64,000 bases of DNA from Baylisascaris procyonis (Eukaryota; Nematoda; Chromadorea; Rhabditida; Ascarididae), in contig JAZARR010000088.1 in the NCBI GenBank assembly GCA_037389465.1, positions 558,001 through 622,000 of the forward strand, in the 5' to 3' direction. Both the position numbers and the translations under genes were made by a program. Below the pieces are notes generated by a model. That model was not told the DNA's origin. It saw only the letters and a program-made list of their open reading frames with translations, and ran no database searches. Below are positions 24,560-38,984 of the stretch, piece after piece (the first letter of the stretch is position 1; each line of letters starts with the position of its first letter).

Positions 24560-24920
24560 TTTCTGAAGTGGTTACGCAAATTTAGGGCGGTCGGCGAGCA
24601 GAGGAATATATCGAATATCCTACTCAGAATATGCTTGCCATCTGCCACAGCTGTTTTTGATTCAGAGTGTCGTAAAAACATTGATGACATCACTGACATG
24701 AGCAACCGCATCTTTATCTACCACCGATGACTTCATTCTGTATGCCATTAAACATCTAACGGGTATGACCTACAAGACTGACGCTATTGCATAATACGTC
24801 CAACAACACTGGGATGATAAGCGAAAGAAACATTAGCAATCTGCTTTCATGCATCGCCCAGTATCCGTTGCAAACTATTTCTTCCTGGGTGGTCCGAACG
24901 ACATAACACCGAATGAGTGA
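24560..24920 (+). pseudogene. Coding-like relic with stops and a frameshift
   Basis: An open frame from 24560 to TGA 24728-24730 reads FLKWLRKFRAVGEQRNIS through DSECRKNIDDITDMSNRIF. A second frame starts within it at 24726 (DDFILYAIKHLTGMTYKTDA) and continues coherently to 24920, interrupted by TAA and TAG (YVQQHWDDKRKKH, then SVANYFFLGGPNDITPNE). The pieces look like one protein after a one-base shift, but no splice pairs explain the breaks. I do not recognise a family. It is downstream of the acyl-CoA synthetase polyA site and shows no similarity to that gene. It may be a gene or transposon remnant, or chance. Confidence 0.22.
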
Positions 24921-26336
24921 TGACTGCTTTTTTTCGACAGCGGATTTAAAACTCGCATGTCGGAAATAGCGAATACTGCAATGTGACAGTAACGCTTAAA
25001 AATTTCTCTCTGGTGCGACTTTTCCACTCTCTATCGATCTGAGCTGTGAGGTTTCCTTAGCGTAAAGCCCCCCCATACTCAAACTGCACAGCATTCAAAT
25101 CTTTTCGATTTCGTCTGACTGGTGAATGAGAGACTTATTCCCGTAATTGTAGTCCCAGGGGACGAAATGTCGACTTAATCGAAGAGCAGCTAAAAAAACT
25201 CAATGTTTTTTTTTCATTTATTTCTTTGGTATGATGTATTCTTTGCCACAAATTTTGCACGGGCAACTTTTTGCACATCTTCTTTATCAGATGGATCTTT
25301 TATTTGCATAGAGACCTTTTGATCGGTGTTTGTTTCATACCACCAATCGTTTCATTTACCGTTTATTTCAACGATGATGTTGTATTCGTACTCATAAAAA
25401 TGGGTGATTATAGGGTTTTTTTTTCACTTCATTGTTAGAAACATTGTCGTAAAGCCTTCATACGGATGATTCGCTTCGTCAACGCAGCTAAGAGATAGAA
25501 TTCCCTCAGCCCGGATGACGACAGAGCAACGAGAGGAGGGAGAGGAGAGTGTGGGAGAGAGAATCGACACGACTAGAGATCATCAATTGAAAAGAATTCA
25601 TAAGTAGTGGCACGCTTTTTGTAAACTTTTTTGTGCAAAAAGTATATTCGAGCGATAGCATAGCACAATTTCATGTATTCAGCCAAGCGATGAAATTTGA
25701 TGTTATATGTCATTTATATAAGCACACATGATTTATGGCCTAGCATATCCGTATATCATATTGTTGACTATGTCAAAAAGAGTTTCGATATTTCGATGGA
25801 CACTGATGTTTGCTATGCGAAATTTCCTCCACAAAAGGGATTTCGATTCGACGGATACCGATGCCAGTTGGAACGTTGGAGGTCATCTGTATTCGACGAA
25901 CATCAAAAATCAGTTGCCAGCAATTTTCGGTGGTTGGCCACCAGCCAACACACCTTAATATGATCACTGTTAGGGGCATTGGTATATAATGTGTAACAGT
26001 TCTCTTTCCGGCATTTTGCGCATTCAAAAAAATATTTATTCGCAGAAATAGCGGTAAAGGAGATTACTAGATAATGAAGCAATAGAATCAAAAACATACG
26101 ATTTTGATTTAGACTAAACCTTTCATCTCCTTTCATCTATAAAGATGCTTCATGATCGCATGCTAATTTTCTCACAGGAAAACTGGCCAAGTGACCATTC
26201 CCGCTTCATCTATTAATAGCTTACCTAAACCTCCCAGTATCCTTCTATTCATCATTGGCTACCACTCTCGAAAGCGGCCTTATTTCTGATTTATGAGTTT
26301 TTGCATGATAGTGGGATATGCTCGAAATCGTGGAGT
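24921..26336. other. Intergenic, no supported gene
   Basis: Mostly AT-rich. A patch at 25697-25963 is open in two plus frames (88 and 76 codons) and one minus frame. One plus frame reads DSTDTDASWNVGGHLYSTN..., which looks protein-like, but there is no start, splice pair or known family, so I do not call a gene. Confidence 0.45.
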
Positions 26337-29300
26337 TCAACCGTTTTGGTGAGGAAAGGGGCTCGTAAGGTCCTGTATGACAGTGGATGGTTGATTCTGA
26401 AGAATGATCTCTTGCATTAGTGCATCAATATTGATAAGACGGAATGTGCTCGCCAGCTCGACATTTTCAATGAGCTGTTGCGCTATCGAGTGGATTGGTG
26501 GTAGAAGCAGAAGCAACAAGCTAGCACGGCATTCATCGTCTTCGCATCTCGATTGCAATGCCCTCACTGAATCCAATCTTGCCTCCTCAACAACGCGCTT
26601 AGCACGTACTTCGCCGGACACTGCAATCTACAAAGGTTTAAACACGTCCATATCCCTTATCAGCTGCTAATGGTATATGCATGATCGATTTCCATCTTAG
26701 CTCATCTATTTTTGAGAGTTGCTCGTTTTTATCATTACTTGCATTGTTAAGAAAACTGGTACAGATTTTGCGAAATTCTAGACATCTCTGATATCTTAAA
26801 CAGCCATTCTTTCGCGGAAGTCCAGGAGTGATCATTTGCAACCACGACTGCTTATTTCCGCTTTTTTTTTCGGGCAAATGCTCGTCACGTTCTCCCTCAT
26901 ATTTCCTTAGCACAGCCCTCCCATCGTTTTGATGATTCCTCCAGAGGCCTTCCAATGTTCGGTATTTCGCCCGTAATTTGGATTTTCTCATATCTTATGT
27001 GCAACGGCAAAACACGCCAAACTCTCTATATCTCCCATTGTCACCTCGAATTTCCTCTTCTTCGTCGATTTCGAGGTCAGATTTCGCTATCTTGCGTCAT
27101 TATAAGCAGAACTGTGAAGCCAATTGGACGGCCAAACTTCCCTTCCTTAAAAGTTGCCCCTAGAATGTGTTATAAATGTTAAATTATCGTAGAATTACGT
27201 AGCTACTGACTTATTCTAAACCACGTCCCGGTGAAATGTGGCGAGATCTACAGCAGGAAACCTGATCTCGAGAACTTTATCCTCGACAAATTGATCCCCA
27301 CGTTAACTTTCGCATCGCTATTAAACATTAGAAATAAGAAAATGTTGATTATAAATTGAAGGCAAAAACTGCATTCAGAGGTCTCCGTAGAGTACAAGAA
27401 CGTTTCCTGCTTAAAAAACTGTTTTCACTAGATAACGCAAAATGCAATTCTATTTTGTTTTAATTACTCTAGACTGGGCGCTTCGAAGATCTGCTAAGTG
27501 CAGAGCTTTTGGAGTGCAAAAAAGCGGAAACGTGGCGATTTTAGGCTCTCAATAATAGCTTCAGGCTTCGACTAAGCGAGGCAGTCGTTTCACTTTTAAT
27601 TCCCGCGGTAATTTGTTTGGAACAAAAAAAAAAAACGAGGTTTCATGACGTTTTCTTAAATGCTTACAAACGGCGTTAAATCTGTAGAGAATTGTAAGCC
27701 CACATTTCGAGATAGGAAAAATAAAATATCGTAGAAAGAAGCACACATTTTAAAGACCGAAAAAGGCAAAGAGGGAGGGGGGGGGGAAGGGGAGGAGGGA
27801 AAGGCAAAAGTGATACAGTGTATATTGCACATGCATTCGCAAATGCTGGACATCATAAATTTGTGTTATATTGATGATGAGGTATTCTTGGTATTGTTTT
27901 CTGTTCTAGTAACGATTTTTTCGAGAATTCAAAAGATACTAAATGTCTTTTATCTCACAATTTTTTGACTGTGAGCGAAAAAGAGACACTCAATATTTTC
28001 TGCAAAAAATTTTTCAGCAATAGTTGAAAATTCTTCGAAATTTTTTTCCCCACTAAACGTTTAATAAAAATGAGCATCACATATTTAGAGGTTTCAGTCG
28101 AATTCGCTACAAAAAGTGACATTTTTGATCATTTTTGATGTGAAAAGGTACGATAATAGTGAATGATATTTATTTCACTCTGGTGAAACTGATTGAATGA
28201 AAACGCGAAAACCTAGAAATGGCCTGCCGTTTTTTTTTGTAGTGATTTTTTTTTTTTTCAAAGTTTAGGTGCTTTCTTCTTCCTAAATTCTTTCCGTAGT
28301 GATGACTGATGAAATAAAAATGTTAGCTAGTAAAATGATCCCGCATTTATGTAATATCTTTTTTCTTATATATTATATAAATGCGGAATATCTTTAACGA
28401 ATTTCCTCCATAGGCAATGATTGCTGGTAAATTTTACACGTAGTGCCCATGAAAACTTTGCGACAACAATTGAAGCTGCGTTAATTTCAACGGACGATAA
28501 TTCCGTTTTTAGTGCTCATTCACGCGCACCTTTAAAAAAAAAAAAAATGCTATACACCTGATAAATGAGAGTTATATATAAAGAGATATCTGCATATAGA
28601 GGTCAAGAACAAGTTCCGATGAAAAGTTTCGATGCAATTTCAGAAATGATACAAGTGAATAACGATCTACCTGGATTGAAGAAGAGTATAGCTTTCAGTG
28701 CAACATATTCATTTTTATCAACATGAAGTTGACGCATTGGGGAAATAATCTCTTCAATAATACATCCAACCATAGAGCTGAAATATCGAATTGCATTCAA
28801 TAATGGCACTTCCTCGTTGAGTCTTCTAGCTGAAAAACCTATTTGCACAAGAATTTCTACTCGAAATGGTTATGATCAGATCATTTTTTACGTTCAGGCT
28901 TTTCAAGCAAACTAAACGATGCTAACGGCCATTCTTCCTGAAAAGTTTTCTATTGCGAAATTCTTTAAAGAGTTTTTTTTTGTTTTTCTCAAAAAAATTT
29001 CATTTAAAGCTTTTGTTGAAAATTTTGGCTGATTATCACCCGTTTCGGTTGATCTTTGTCAAACTCACAGAAATGTGCATATTTTTTCTGCGGATATTCT
29101 TCTATCATATATTTTTATCCAAAACTATTGAGATCTTTTCATCGTTAAGGGCATCCGACCTCCCAGAATTTATTTCTTCAAATCTCTTCTATGCTTAAAT
29201 AATTGCTTTGAATAGTGCGATTCGCTTTTGTCGCAAGAATTGGCGATGTTTACTTAAGAAATGCGGTCTGAAAATCGATGGAATAGATAACGCAATCGAT

Positions 29301-32300
29301 TGTTTTAGAAATGATCAGCTAGACAACATAGTTGAAAGCTGCAAATTTGCTGTTTGTATTCTATGACGCTTCTTAAGCACTAAAAAACAAAGAGGATGAC
29401 GTGTTTAGAGAGTTGTCAATGACGCGGAAGTGTAAAATGTTAGCACGCTTTAAAGTTGAACTTATCACTGATAAGTTGTCCATTAATGATTGATTAAGAA
29501 GAGGACAAGCAAAATTTTACTTTATGTTGCCGATGGCATTTGCATGTCGTTTAGTGATGAAAGTATCATTAGCGAGACAAATCGCATCATCAATAAACAT
29601 CGAGTGATATGCAACACCGAGCACAATCAATTGAGCAGCATTCGCTTTAATTAGACTCACCTGAAATAAGCGTCCTCAATCGACCATCTCATCTGAGGAT
29701 ATATAAATAGGAAAACTAAAGAACGCAAAAAAAAAAACTGAACAAGCCTCAGTATTTCTGTGTACTGTAGGCGTGCTAATGTATCGCAAAGCTGAGGAGT
29801 TCAAAAATACACAAATGAAGTCATTCACTTTTCAAACTTGTGCTATTAAACAGCTTAAATTATTGATAGCAAGATATTCGATGCACCTGATCTTCAAGCG
29901 TTAGAGATATAAACTGTGGCAGCGTTTTTGCCCATTCGACGAGGAGTAGCAACTGTTGATGAATACTTTTGCCGATGTCATCCAGTGTGGCCAGACCGGC
30001 CTGTTGCTCGCTGGTTGGTCGGTACGACGTTGGTCTATGTAGACCGGTGTCGTATATCACCTAAAACCGGAAAAAATAGCCGAAAGTGGAAGCCATTAGC
30101 AATAGCCTCGTTGTTCTGTTCGCAGCATTTGTTTTATTCTAGGAGACATAAACTGAATAAATGTATTAAAAAAACACTTAAGAAATAAATGTTTGCACAA
30201 ATGGGCCGAAAAAATTAAAAATTCAAGGCTTCATAAATTTATTCTGCTTACGAATCGCGAAACAATTTAACCATTTCCTCTTATTGTGTGACAATTCAAA
30301 AGATGAAAGAGAGGGAAAGTGCATCACAATGTAAAATCTTGTTTGATCGCCAATTTCATAATCACCATTAGCAATACATCGAACTAAGAGAAAAAATTCT
30401 TACAACTTCCATATGGTTAAACAAAGTCCTCTCTGAAAACTTAAAAAAAAGCTTATAAGATGAACGGTTGAATAGATGAGCATATCATCTACTTATCTGT
30501 TCAGTGCTCTTGATCACCGATCCTCTACATTGTTGACAGTGAATTTCTGATCGCAGCAGTACTTGTAGTATTGTGTTCTCTTCATCCGACTCATTTTTTC
30601 TTCTCCTACCGATTATGTCACGTTCATTTTGAATTGCTGAAATCCCATTTGATATATTACAAAGTGAAGTATATTTAAAAAACATCACTTAAATTTTGCT
30701 TGCTAATCACATCAAAGAATATAGTCAAATACGAGTGAACCAAATAATCAACTGTGAGAAACATTTGTAGTTATAATGCACTGAGCAGCAAATTGAAAGT
30801 AATATGTGTTATCAGTATTGCATCACTTCGTAAAAATTATTCAAACAAAATGGCAGCTTATATTAACGTCTTGAGAAGTGCAATTCAGTGCTTTATTTGG
30901 CTGCATTTCGATTTAGTTTTTTACTACCGTGATTCACTACCGTGACATTCCGATTTCCGAATGTTTTCGATCGTGTAAATATGGGCTCAATGATCGACTG
31001 AGTAGATTCTGAGGATACGGCTCATTAGTATTGTCAATTATATTCAGTGAATTTCCAATCGCCAGCTGAACCAATTTTATAGTGGTCTCAAGTCAGACAC
31101 CCTGGTGCTTGCAAACTTGTTCTAGACGATTTACGCATATTATGGTGCAAATGACTATTTTAAATGGTACAATATCTTCAAATTTTTGCCATTTTTCACC
31201 TCCACTAGATGTTTTGGAGGTCCAGTGCAGTGCAGACCAATTGCTTGAAAAACTAGTAGGGCTAGCTAGTGATCTAGTTGATGTTGGCGCTATTCAGTGA
31301 TAAAGTTTCATAAGCTTGGGCTACCACGGCGGCCATAAAATAAAAAGTTTTTTCAGCGATGGCTACCATAAATATATCCCATTTCAATTCCTTAAAGTAA
31401 TGCGGTAATTTTCCATTGTATTATACAATGAATCTAATTAATATCTTCATATCTGCTCGTTCTTAATATTATTTCGTATCACGCAATTTGTATAGCGTAA
31501 TAACATTGCGCACTCGCCTGGAAAGATCGTTACGAATATATTAGTTTATTAAGCTATTTTTACAGATATTTCTTTTAAAAGATTTTTATTTATATGAAGA
31601 TTGCTAGTTTCCCTAAATTGATATTACCTTCGGCTCTCATTCCCGCTTCGATACATTTTTGCAATCGACAAGAGCGACAAGAGTTCCGATGATCTAAATA
31701 TTTCATTCTATAACTTGTGATAGAGCATAGTTGAGAAGTTTGCACTCAATCGCAAGATCATTCGTAAGATCAAGTACAATCGCAAATTGGTAACAATAGT
31801 AATGCGGTCGAAATAACACATTCTCACTTTAATTAAACCTGTCTCTGATAGAGATTTTTTGCAAAAGATTTTCAACTGAACGGTATACAAGGGGCAATCC
31901 CAACGGTAGCAAAATGCAATTAAATTTATAGTACATAAGGTTTACTATAATTTGATAGATTTACTTGAAAGTTGATCAGGAAGATTGACTTTTGGTGTAG
32001 ATTGTATCTATCGAATCTCGTAACTCTAGCACTTATGCTTTCAATGTTCAATTCACTGGGTAGACAAAAAGACAGACATATGCACATATATTGCCTCTAC
32101 AAACACACGCGTAGGCACGTGTCATGGCAATGTATTTAGAACGTTAAAACCTGTTAGCAGCACTAAAGGAAAAGGATGGTGAGTGGAAGCATAATAGAGA
32201 GTTTCGCAAGAATTTATTTGCTTTTATTAGAATAGTTATTTCATGGGATTAGACGAGAGAAGAAATTCATCGGCGATTCATAACTGTTCCGCTTTAAAGG

Positions 32301-33269
32301 CCGATATAATGTTGCCTCATCGAAGCACCACTCTAAATATGAAAACTGGCTGGATGTGTTACCATTTTCGCATTCCGATGTGAAATTAAGTAGTGCTTTC
32401 AATTATTGGCTCGATATATGCATATACAATTCCACAATAGTGCTAGAATAATAAAACATAAAGCATACTTTTGTTGATATTACAGTTTCGACTGAAACGA
32501 CAGATATAAGCATGCCTTTTACGGATGCTTCTTCTAAAAAATCCTGAAATATGGTCATGTCATTTGAAAGAGATTTCAATGAACAGTTCAAGTATATTTC
32601 CTCAGTTTTTAATATCTGTTAAGCAAACGACTAGAAAAATGTTAGCTTAGAGAATATAGCTAGCTTAAGGCAATGTTTTAAAATATACGGTTTCTAAATC
32701 TCTTTCAATTCCCAAGTAGCGATTTGTTCAGGATTCTCACAATGTCACAGAATTAACACGCAAACGTCACTTTTAATAACTAGAAAGTTCAGAGGGTATT
32801 TTGTTGTTAATCAAAAACCGTGTCAAAATTTTTTTCCGTCGAAATTATTTCATAGTTGCGGTAAAATACTCAAATATTAAGGATATAAACGTATGAAATG
32901 TCAACGTGTAAAATTAAAGAACCCCGCTGGGAACAAATAATGTGAAATCTACAAGCAATAAAGCAACATCGAGGTGGCGAGAAATATTCAGTCTTCCTAA
33001 AATGGACTGAGCGAGAAGTTTCTTTTTAAATGTTGGAAACGATTATACGCCTGGTGAATAGTTCGTGCAGTGGCCTCCTCAAGTGAATTTTTGCAGGCTT
33101 TCTAAAGGTAGTGAAGAATGCTAAATCTTTAATGGAATGTCGATGAGGATATTCACGAAAAAACGCATTTCCTACCTTTACAACCATCGCAAGATATAGC
33201 ACCATAGTGTTTGCCAGTCGCTCGATCGGCGCAGATCTGACACACACCTTGGGCGTTCGATTCAGTCAT
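26337..33269 (-). CDS. Nuclear hormone receptor, HNF4 (NR2A) type, 8 exons
   Basis: Minus-strand exons 33269-33176, 32543-32469, 31693-31628, 30636-30518, 30060-29887, 29660-29521, 28825-28671 and 26620-26337 join in phase to 368 residues. The first zinc finger (Cys10, 13, 27, 30; [14 protein letters not shown]) carries P-box CDGCKG. The second (Cys46, 52, 62, 65) is [20 protein letters not shown] then [20 protein letters not shown]. The hinge [12 protein letters not shown] and the ligand domain ([64 protein letters not shown]) follow HNF4 helix by helix, ending in an AF-2-like helix [13 protein letters not shown]4 receptors bind DNA as homodimers and regulate lipid metabolism genes. There is almost no F domain, and only nine residues precede the first Cys, so an upstream exon may be missing. 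The exon 4 donor (GTGATC) is the least certain junction. Confidence 0.9.
27774..27806. repeat. Polypurine G-run
   Basis: A purine-only stretch with a run of ten or more G residues, inside the last intron of the nuclear receptor gene (C-rich on the transcribed strand). Simple sequence; on the plus strand it could form a G-quadruplex. Confidence 0.6.
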
Positions 33270-36200
33270 CGCAAGTGCTCGATTATGTTTTCTAAAGATG
33301 CAATCTCGATGCAAGAGTGTCTCGCTTATCTTTGTCAATCAATTAGCCATACCTGTTGAACATTGCAGATACTGCCACCCCACTCACTTCCAGTCAACCG
33401 CTTTTCATGGATTTACAATTATTCATTCAGACTTATCTCATAGTAACAATCTAAATAGTTATTTCTTTTGAGGATCACTTGTTGTGATATAGACTCATCG
33501 ATATATCAACTTAGTTTCGAATCCTCATTCAAACGAAACCCTCAATGAAAGAAATGATTAATACATCTACCAATATTTCAAAATTGAATATGCTATTTAC
33601 AATTCGCTTATCATAGGAAATGCCGATGGAATGAATGACTTCAGCAAGAACCGTGAAACTTTTCTTCAATAACGCTCAAAAGCGGCGATGATTGCCAATC
33701 AAAGCACACTAGGTGGGAAAGTATTTGAAATCATCTATGAATGCTTGATGAACGTTTAGAATAGATTATCAAGAGGCATCCGATGAGTTTTCATAAATAG
33801 CCGGTCGAATCGAATATTTGTGTATTTCGGTGGAGAAAAAGAATTTAAAACTTACAACAAACTTTGTGAATTGCTGGAAAGCTGGAAAAGAGTATTCAGT
33901 TTTCAAGGTTGATTTATGCATTGTGTTTTCAAGAATGCCACATGCACTATTTTATTTCTTCTTTCCCATAAAGTATTAATTTTCATTTGAACTTGTTTAC
34001 TTGTTGAGATTAAATGCAAAAAAAATTTCTTTTTCAAGAAATTTATACTAGATTTGCCACCTTGATGGTGAATTTATTTCTCTATAGGGTGAATTTATTA
34101 CTCGACAGCTTAGACTTATTTCAGGTGAATCTCTGCATTGAGGTTATTTTGGTTGCAATTGGATTATAATTCATCGTGTTAGGCACTACGGAATCGAAAG
34201 TAATTTTTATGATTCTTGTATGCAGCTCCGTTACGATCGATCCAGGTGGCACTCCCGTGAGTCAGCAATAAAACTTGAGTCGGCAATAAAGCCACTCATT
34301 CATTGCAATGACAAGTACCGATCAATCGTATCAACACACTCAGCGTAACAAGTCTGCTTTGATTGTATGCGAAGGAAATACACAGTGTTCACTTCCGCAG
34401 AAATCTTCCAAGATTGCAGTAGTAGCATAAATATCTCAACAATGCCAAATCATACACGTGCAGGCAAAAAGGCAATAATAGAATATTTATTGCTGTGAAT
34501 TTTATTCATACTAAAATTAATTGGAGGTCTGTTGACTTTATAGGTCATGATCCAGAATGTGAAGAAATGAGGAATGATAGCTATCTAAAAGCAATGCTTG
34601 TGCAAGACAGCACTACCTGACCCCAGAGATTGCATTTTACGTTTTGCCGAAAAATTTTGTTGAGATCTGAATAAGACCTCTAATTAATGAGTTGTGTTGC
34701 CGTTTAGAAAATACTTTATTGTCCTAAAAGTTAGAGTATTTTGGTCAGAGGCGAGCGTATTGGCGCAGATATTAATGACCATATTAGTGCCTGTCGGTTT
34801 GCTTGTGTCCTCAAATTCCACAATGTACACCATTTGTGAATAGGAATTGCTTTTAAAGCCGCATGACTCATAAAATCGCTGAAGTCATCGACGCTTAAAG
34901 AATAGCCAGTCGTCCATCGTCGGGTTTACTTCTTGATGGTTTTTATGGTCTACTTCTCGAGTGGCGTGAAAGTCCTGGATACTGACCTAAAGTATAGGCA
35001 GGAGCGATGCGATTTTTTTAATCAGGCTAATAAATATCTCACTATAAATATGCTGCATCATGAAATCCTTTCGATGAGTTCCTATCGCTATTTCACTGTA
35101 CTCCTATGACGATTGAAATTCATTGTTGAATTCATCAATGGAAATTAGATTGAAAAATATCAATTCTGCATACATTGAATTTGAAATAAAAGAAGTGCAT
35201 TTGCAGAAAAGAACTTCATTCTGCGAAAATTATATGCCGTGTAAAAAGTTCGTTTTTTGCATTTTCATTCAAGTGCTTTGAGTGAAAGGATGCATAAAGT
35301 GAGTAAATATGAACAATACCGTCGAATTTCTGAAGTGAATGAAGTGTTTATAGTACAGTGAAAATTTTTAATTCACTTTATGCTTATAATTTTTTTTTTT
35401 TTGTTGCAATGTTTTAGATTGGTTTAGACGATATTTTAATAGAAATGCTTACGCTCATACGTCTCAATGCCTTCTATAGATTTCATAATATAATAATGCA
35501 TGCATGAGGTTCTCTTTTTTTTGTTATAATAGGTGCCATAATTCTTCCTCTTCTATGCGTTTGTTGATGAAAAAAATCACAACATATTTTTAAAGTTCCC
35601 TATTAGATTTTTAACTAGCACTTTTTGCCCGATCGGTTGCGGCAGCGATAGTCTAATTGAATCAGTTGCGTAGGGCATCGCTGAGAACTGATATAATCAG
35701 GACGCTCATTGCTTGTTGCAAGAAGATCATGTCATCGAGCGTGTTATGTTGAACAGTGAACATGTCTCCAGGGTGATTCGTGAGTTGTAAAGTAATGAAA
35801 TGAGATCGTGAAGCTGCATACAAAACAAAGCTTTTTACAGTTTGTGGATGAGAAAAATTCGTAAATGGAATCATATAAAGTTTCCGGCAGGAGGAAAGCT
35901 TTAGAAGGAGGGAAAGATGCAAGCGAAGGTCAATATCCGTTCTAGTTTTTTCTTCGCTTTTCTCAAATACGTCACTTAATGGTGCCTATCAGGCATGTAG
36001 CCATTTGATAGCTATTGTCAATCTCATCAATACTGCATATTTGTAAACAGGTATTACCTTGTAATGCTTATTATGAAGCTCGAAACCACTAACGCTTAGG
36101 CAGAAGCCGAATACCATGAAATATTAGTTTCATTGTAACAGGTTGTCTTTAACTGCCATAAAATGAAAGGCAGTTATGCCTTAGAGGTGCGACAAAAACA

Positions 36201-38902
36201 TTCCTCCAGGCAAAAATGAATATGATTATTCGCAAAAGAAAAGAATGTGATTCGCAAACCGACTAAAAACACAATCGAGAGGTTTTCGTTGCTAGCGTAT
36301 CAAATATTCGATGACAATATGTAGCATATGTCTACCTTAATATCTTCAAGAAATGTAATTCATAAATTGAGCATTGAAGCTCATTAAGTTGAGCCCACTG
36401 AGCTACCTCTATGAGCGATTTTATGCAATACTGAGAGTGATCAATAAGTCGTTATTTCTCCTATTAATTTCGCTTTATATCATTGTTTTCACTAGTGCGT
36501 ATCGCATATAATATGAGTTCCTATTCCCAAAAAGTGACTAGAGATAACACCAACAAGATTAAGCAGTAAGAAAGGCCATAAATCACCTAACCGAGCAAAC
36601 TCAAAAATTTATTCCTGCAAGCGTGCAACATTGATCGAATTGTTTCAATTCACGCGATGCTTCATCTCTTCCTAAGCGCTTGCATATTCGTTATGTATCT
36701 TTCTTGCTGCTCCTACTTCAGAGTCGAGTCATTCAGCTAATCTTAGCAGTTTTTCATAAGTGTTCATACGGTTTGCATTCACTTTGTCGTAATCAAATTG
36801 CTAAAAGCAGTATTATTTAACCACTGAAATTTTGAACGAATAAATTTTTTAATATTATGAACCTTTAACTTTTCTCATAAATGTCTCTTAGATTAAGCCT
36901 TTAGTGAAAAAGCATTGTGAAGAGCGTAATTGTTCCTGTGTTCATTTATTTCAGCTTAAACCCAATCGCCCAACGGGCTGAATTTTCTGTGGACCACTTT
37001 GACATCTGTATTGGAAAACAAAGCGAAAGGCAATCCGAGATGAAACTCAATAACCACTTTAAAGAGCTGCACACGTTCCACAGCTTGCGAAAGTAAACAA
37101 TCTCTGCTTTCCACCTGAGGAAACATCATGAATCTCGTATAAGGGCATACGTTAGAGACGGAAGAGGCTACTAACAGATACAGATTTATATGGAATTTTT
37201 TTCGTTCTCAGCCAAAAACTGCCTAATGTGATCTGCCCAAAATGCCTTTATATCGGGCTATTTATTTCATTTGCTTTCACAGAGGCTTTAACTCTCATTC
37301 AACTTGGGTTTGATGTCATTTCCGAGGGAAGATTCGCAAGTGTAGCTCGGTCTCATGTTGACGTCGTTCAGGATGCAATGGATTTTAGGATCGGTAACCC
37401 ATTGTCGCAGTAAATCTGCGTTGCTGATTCAAGTCAGCACTGCCTATTCGCAACACTCCAGGGCGGAGCGTGCGAATTCACTACTTGGATATGCTGCGCA
37501 CGGTTGGTGCTCCTCACCCCATTGACGGCATTGTTGTTCCTTCTTAAACGTTGTTTTTAGCGTCACTTTTACTGGTATTCGTTGCCAAAAATAAATATTC
37601 ATAAGTAAACTGAATTGTCGAAGTTGGATTTTGAAATATTTGTTGGTTCTGATGTGCGAAGTGAAATTGCACAACCTCAGCTATGGAAGTGGAGTCGATT
37701 TGCTATGAAAGAGGATAGTTCGCATTCTTTTAAGCGGTCTTAATTTACTCCCAATAGTGGTAGATATACATGCTTCGAAGATCTACGACCGTATTATATT
37801 TTTCGACCGACTGATCATAAGCCCATATAGGCGTAACATAAACTTTTTGTCTTCACCTGTACCTAAATGTATTGAAGATTTTAAAAATTTATCTTTAGTC
37901 GTTGCATACATTTTATTTTGAACACTTTCACATAACAGTTGGTTTATCGTGATGAAAGAAGTGTGAAATGTTGCGAAAATGCGAAAAATACAGTGCAATG
38001 AAAAAAATAGGAAATATCAATTGAGATAACGTTTAATATGTATTTTAAAAATGCTATAAATAATCAGCGTACAAGCAGTTGTTCACGCTGTTTTGACCAA
38101 TAAAAATCGTTTTTTTTCTTTTGCCGTGATGAAAAGCACAGACGAAAACAAGTCTTATTGTTTGTAAACTCGACGAGTGCGCTAGAAAGTTTCCCAATAT
38201 GCTTACGTATTAAATTAGATATTAGGTATATTAGGTGTATTAGGTTTCATCGAGAAATTTCCAACAATAATGATGAAAATCTACTTGTTTTATAAGAGGT
38301 GCGAGATATGTACGGTGTGCAGGTAGAATGGAGGCACTCGAATTTAACGGAGCGCCTTTAATGAGCAACAGTTAATAGGTAGGCATTAGTTGGAAGAAAG
38401 CTAAGACCAACATTGTTTGCACAACGACTCATAGCTGAACAAATCAACAAATAGTGCAATGAGAGACAATTTCCAATCAGCTTTAATCGAGGCATCGTTT
38501 CGTAAGTTATTTTGACACTCTAAGAAACAAGCGTCAAGAGGAAATATCATGGAGAGTGAGTAGGATAGTGAATTATATGACTATATTTCACTCAATTTTG
38601 TTTACTTTTTGTTTCGTTTCGCAGTTATACGGTGAGCTATCATTTAATTTACACAGCGCTATTTGCTTAAACGAGAAGCGATGAAGTGCTATGAAATTAG
38701 AGCCGTCATGTGATGCGACAAATGCCCTCTATTTTGCCGTTAAGAAAGCAACTGCCTCAACCCGCAATTACATAGTTTTGTGGTGTCGGTGATTGCAACT
38801 GTAAAAGTTCCATTATAAGATTAAACCTCTGCATTAATTACTGCTGCAGCTACTTTTATCTATGAGCTGCACGTGGCATACATTTTTTCAGTTAACATCT
38901 TA

Positions 38903-38984
<82 letters not shown>

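Noticed and set aside
26638..26991. 117-codon minus-strand ORF just upstream of the last nuclear-receptor exon
   Set aside because: It lies in a different frame from the receptor exon 26620-26337 and within its intron; the HNF4 alignment passes directly from exon 7 to exon 8 without it.
33026..33247. Minus ORF overlapping the first zinc-finger exon
   Set aside because: A different frame over the receptor exon and intron; the correct second-finger exon was found at 32543-32469.
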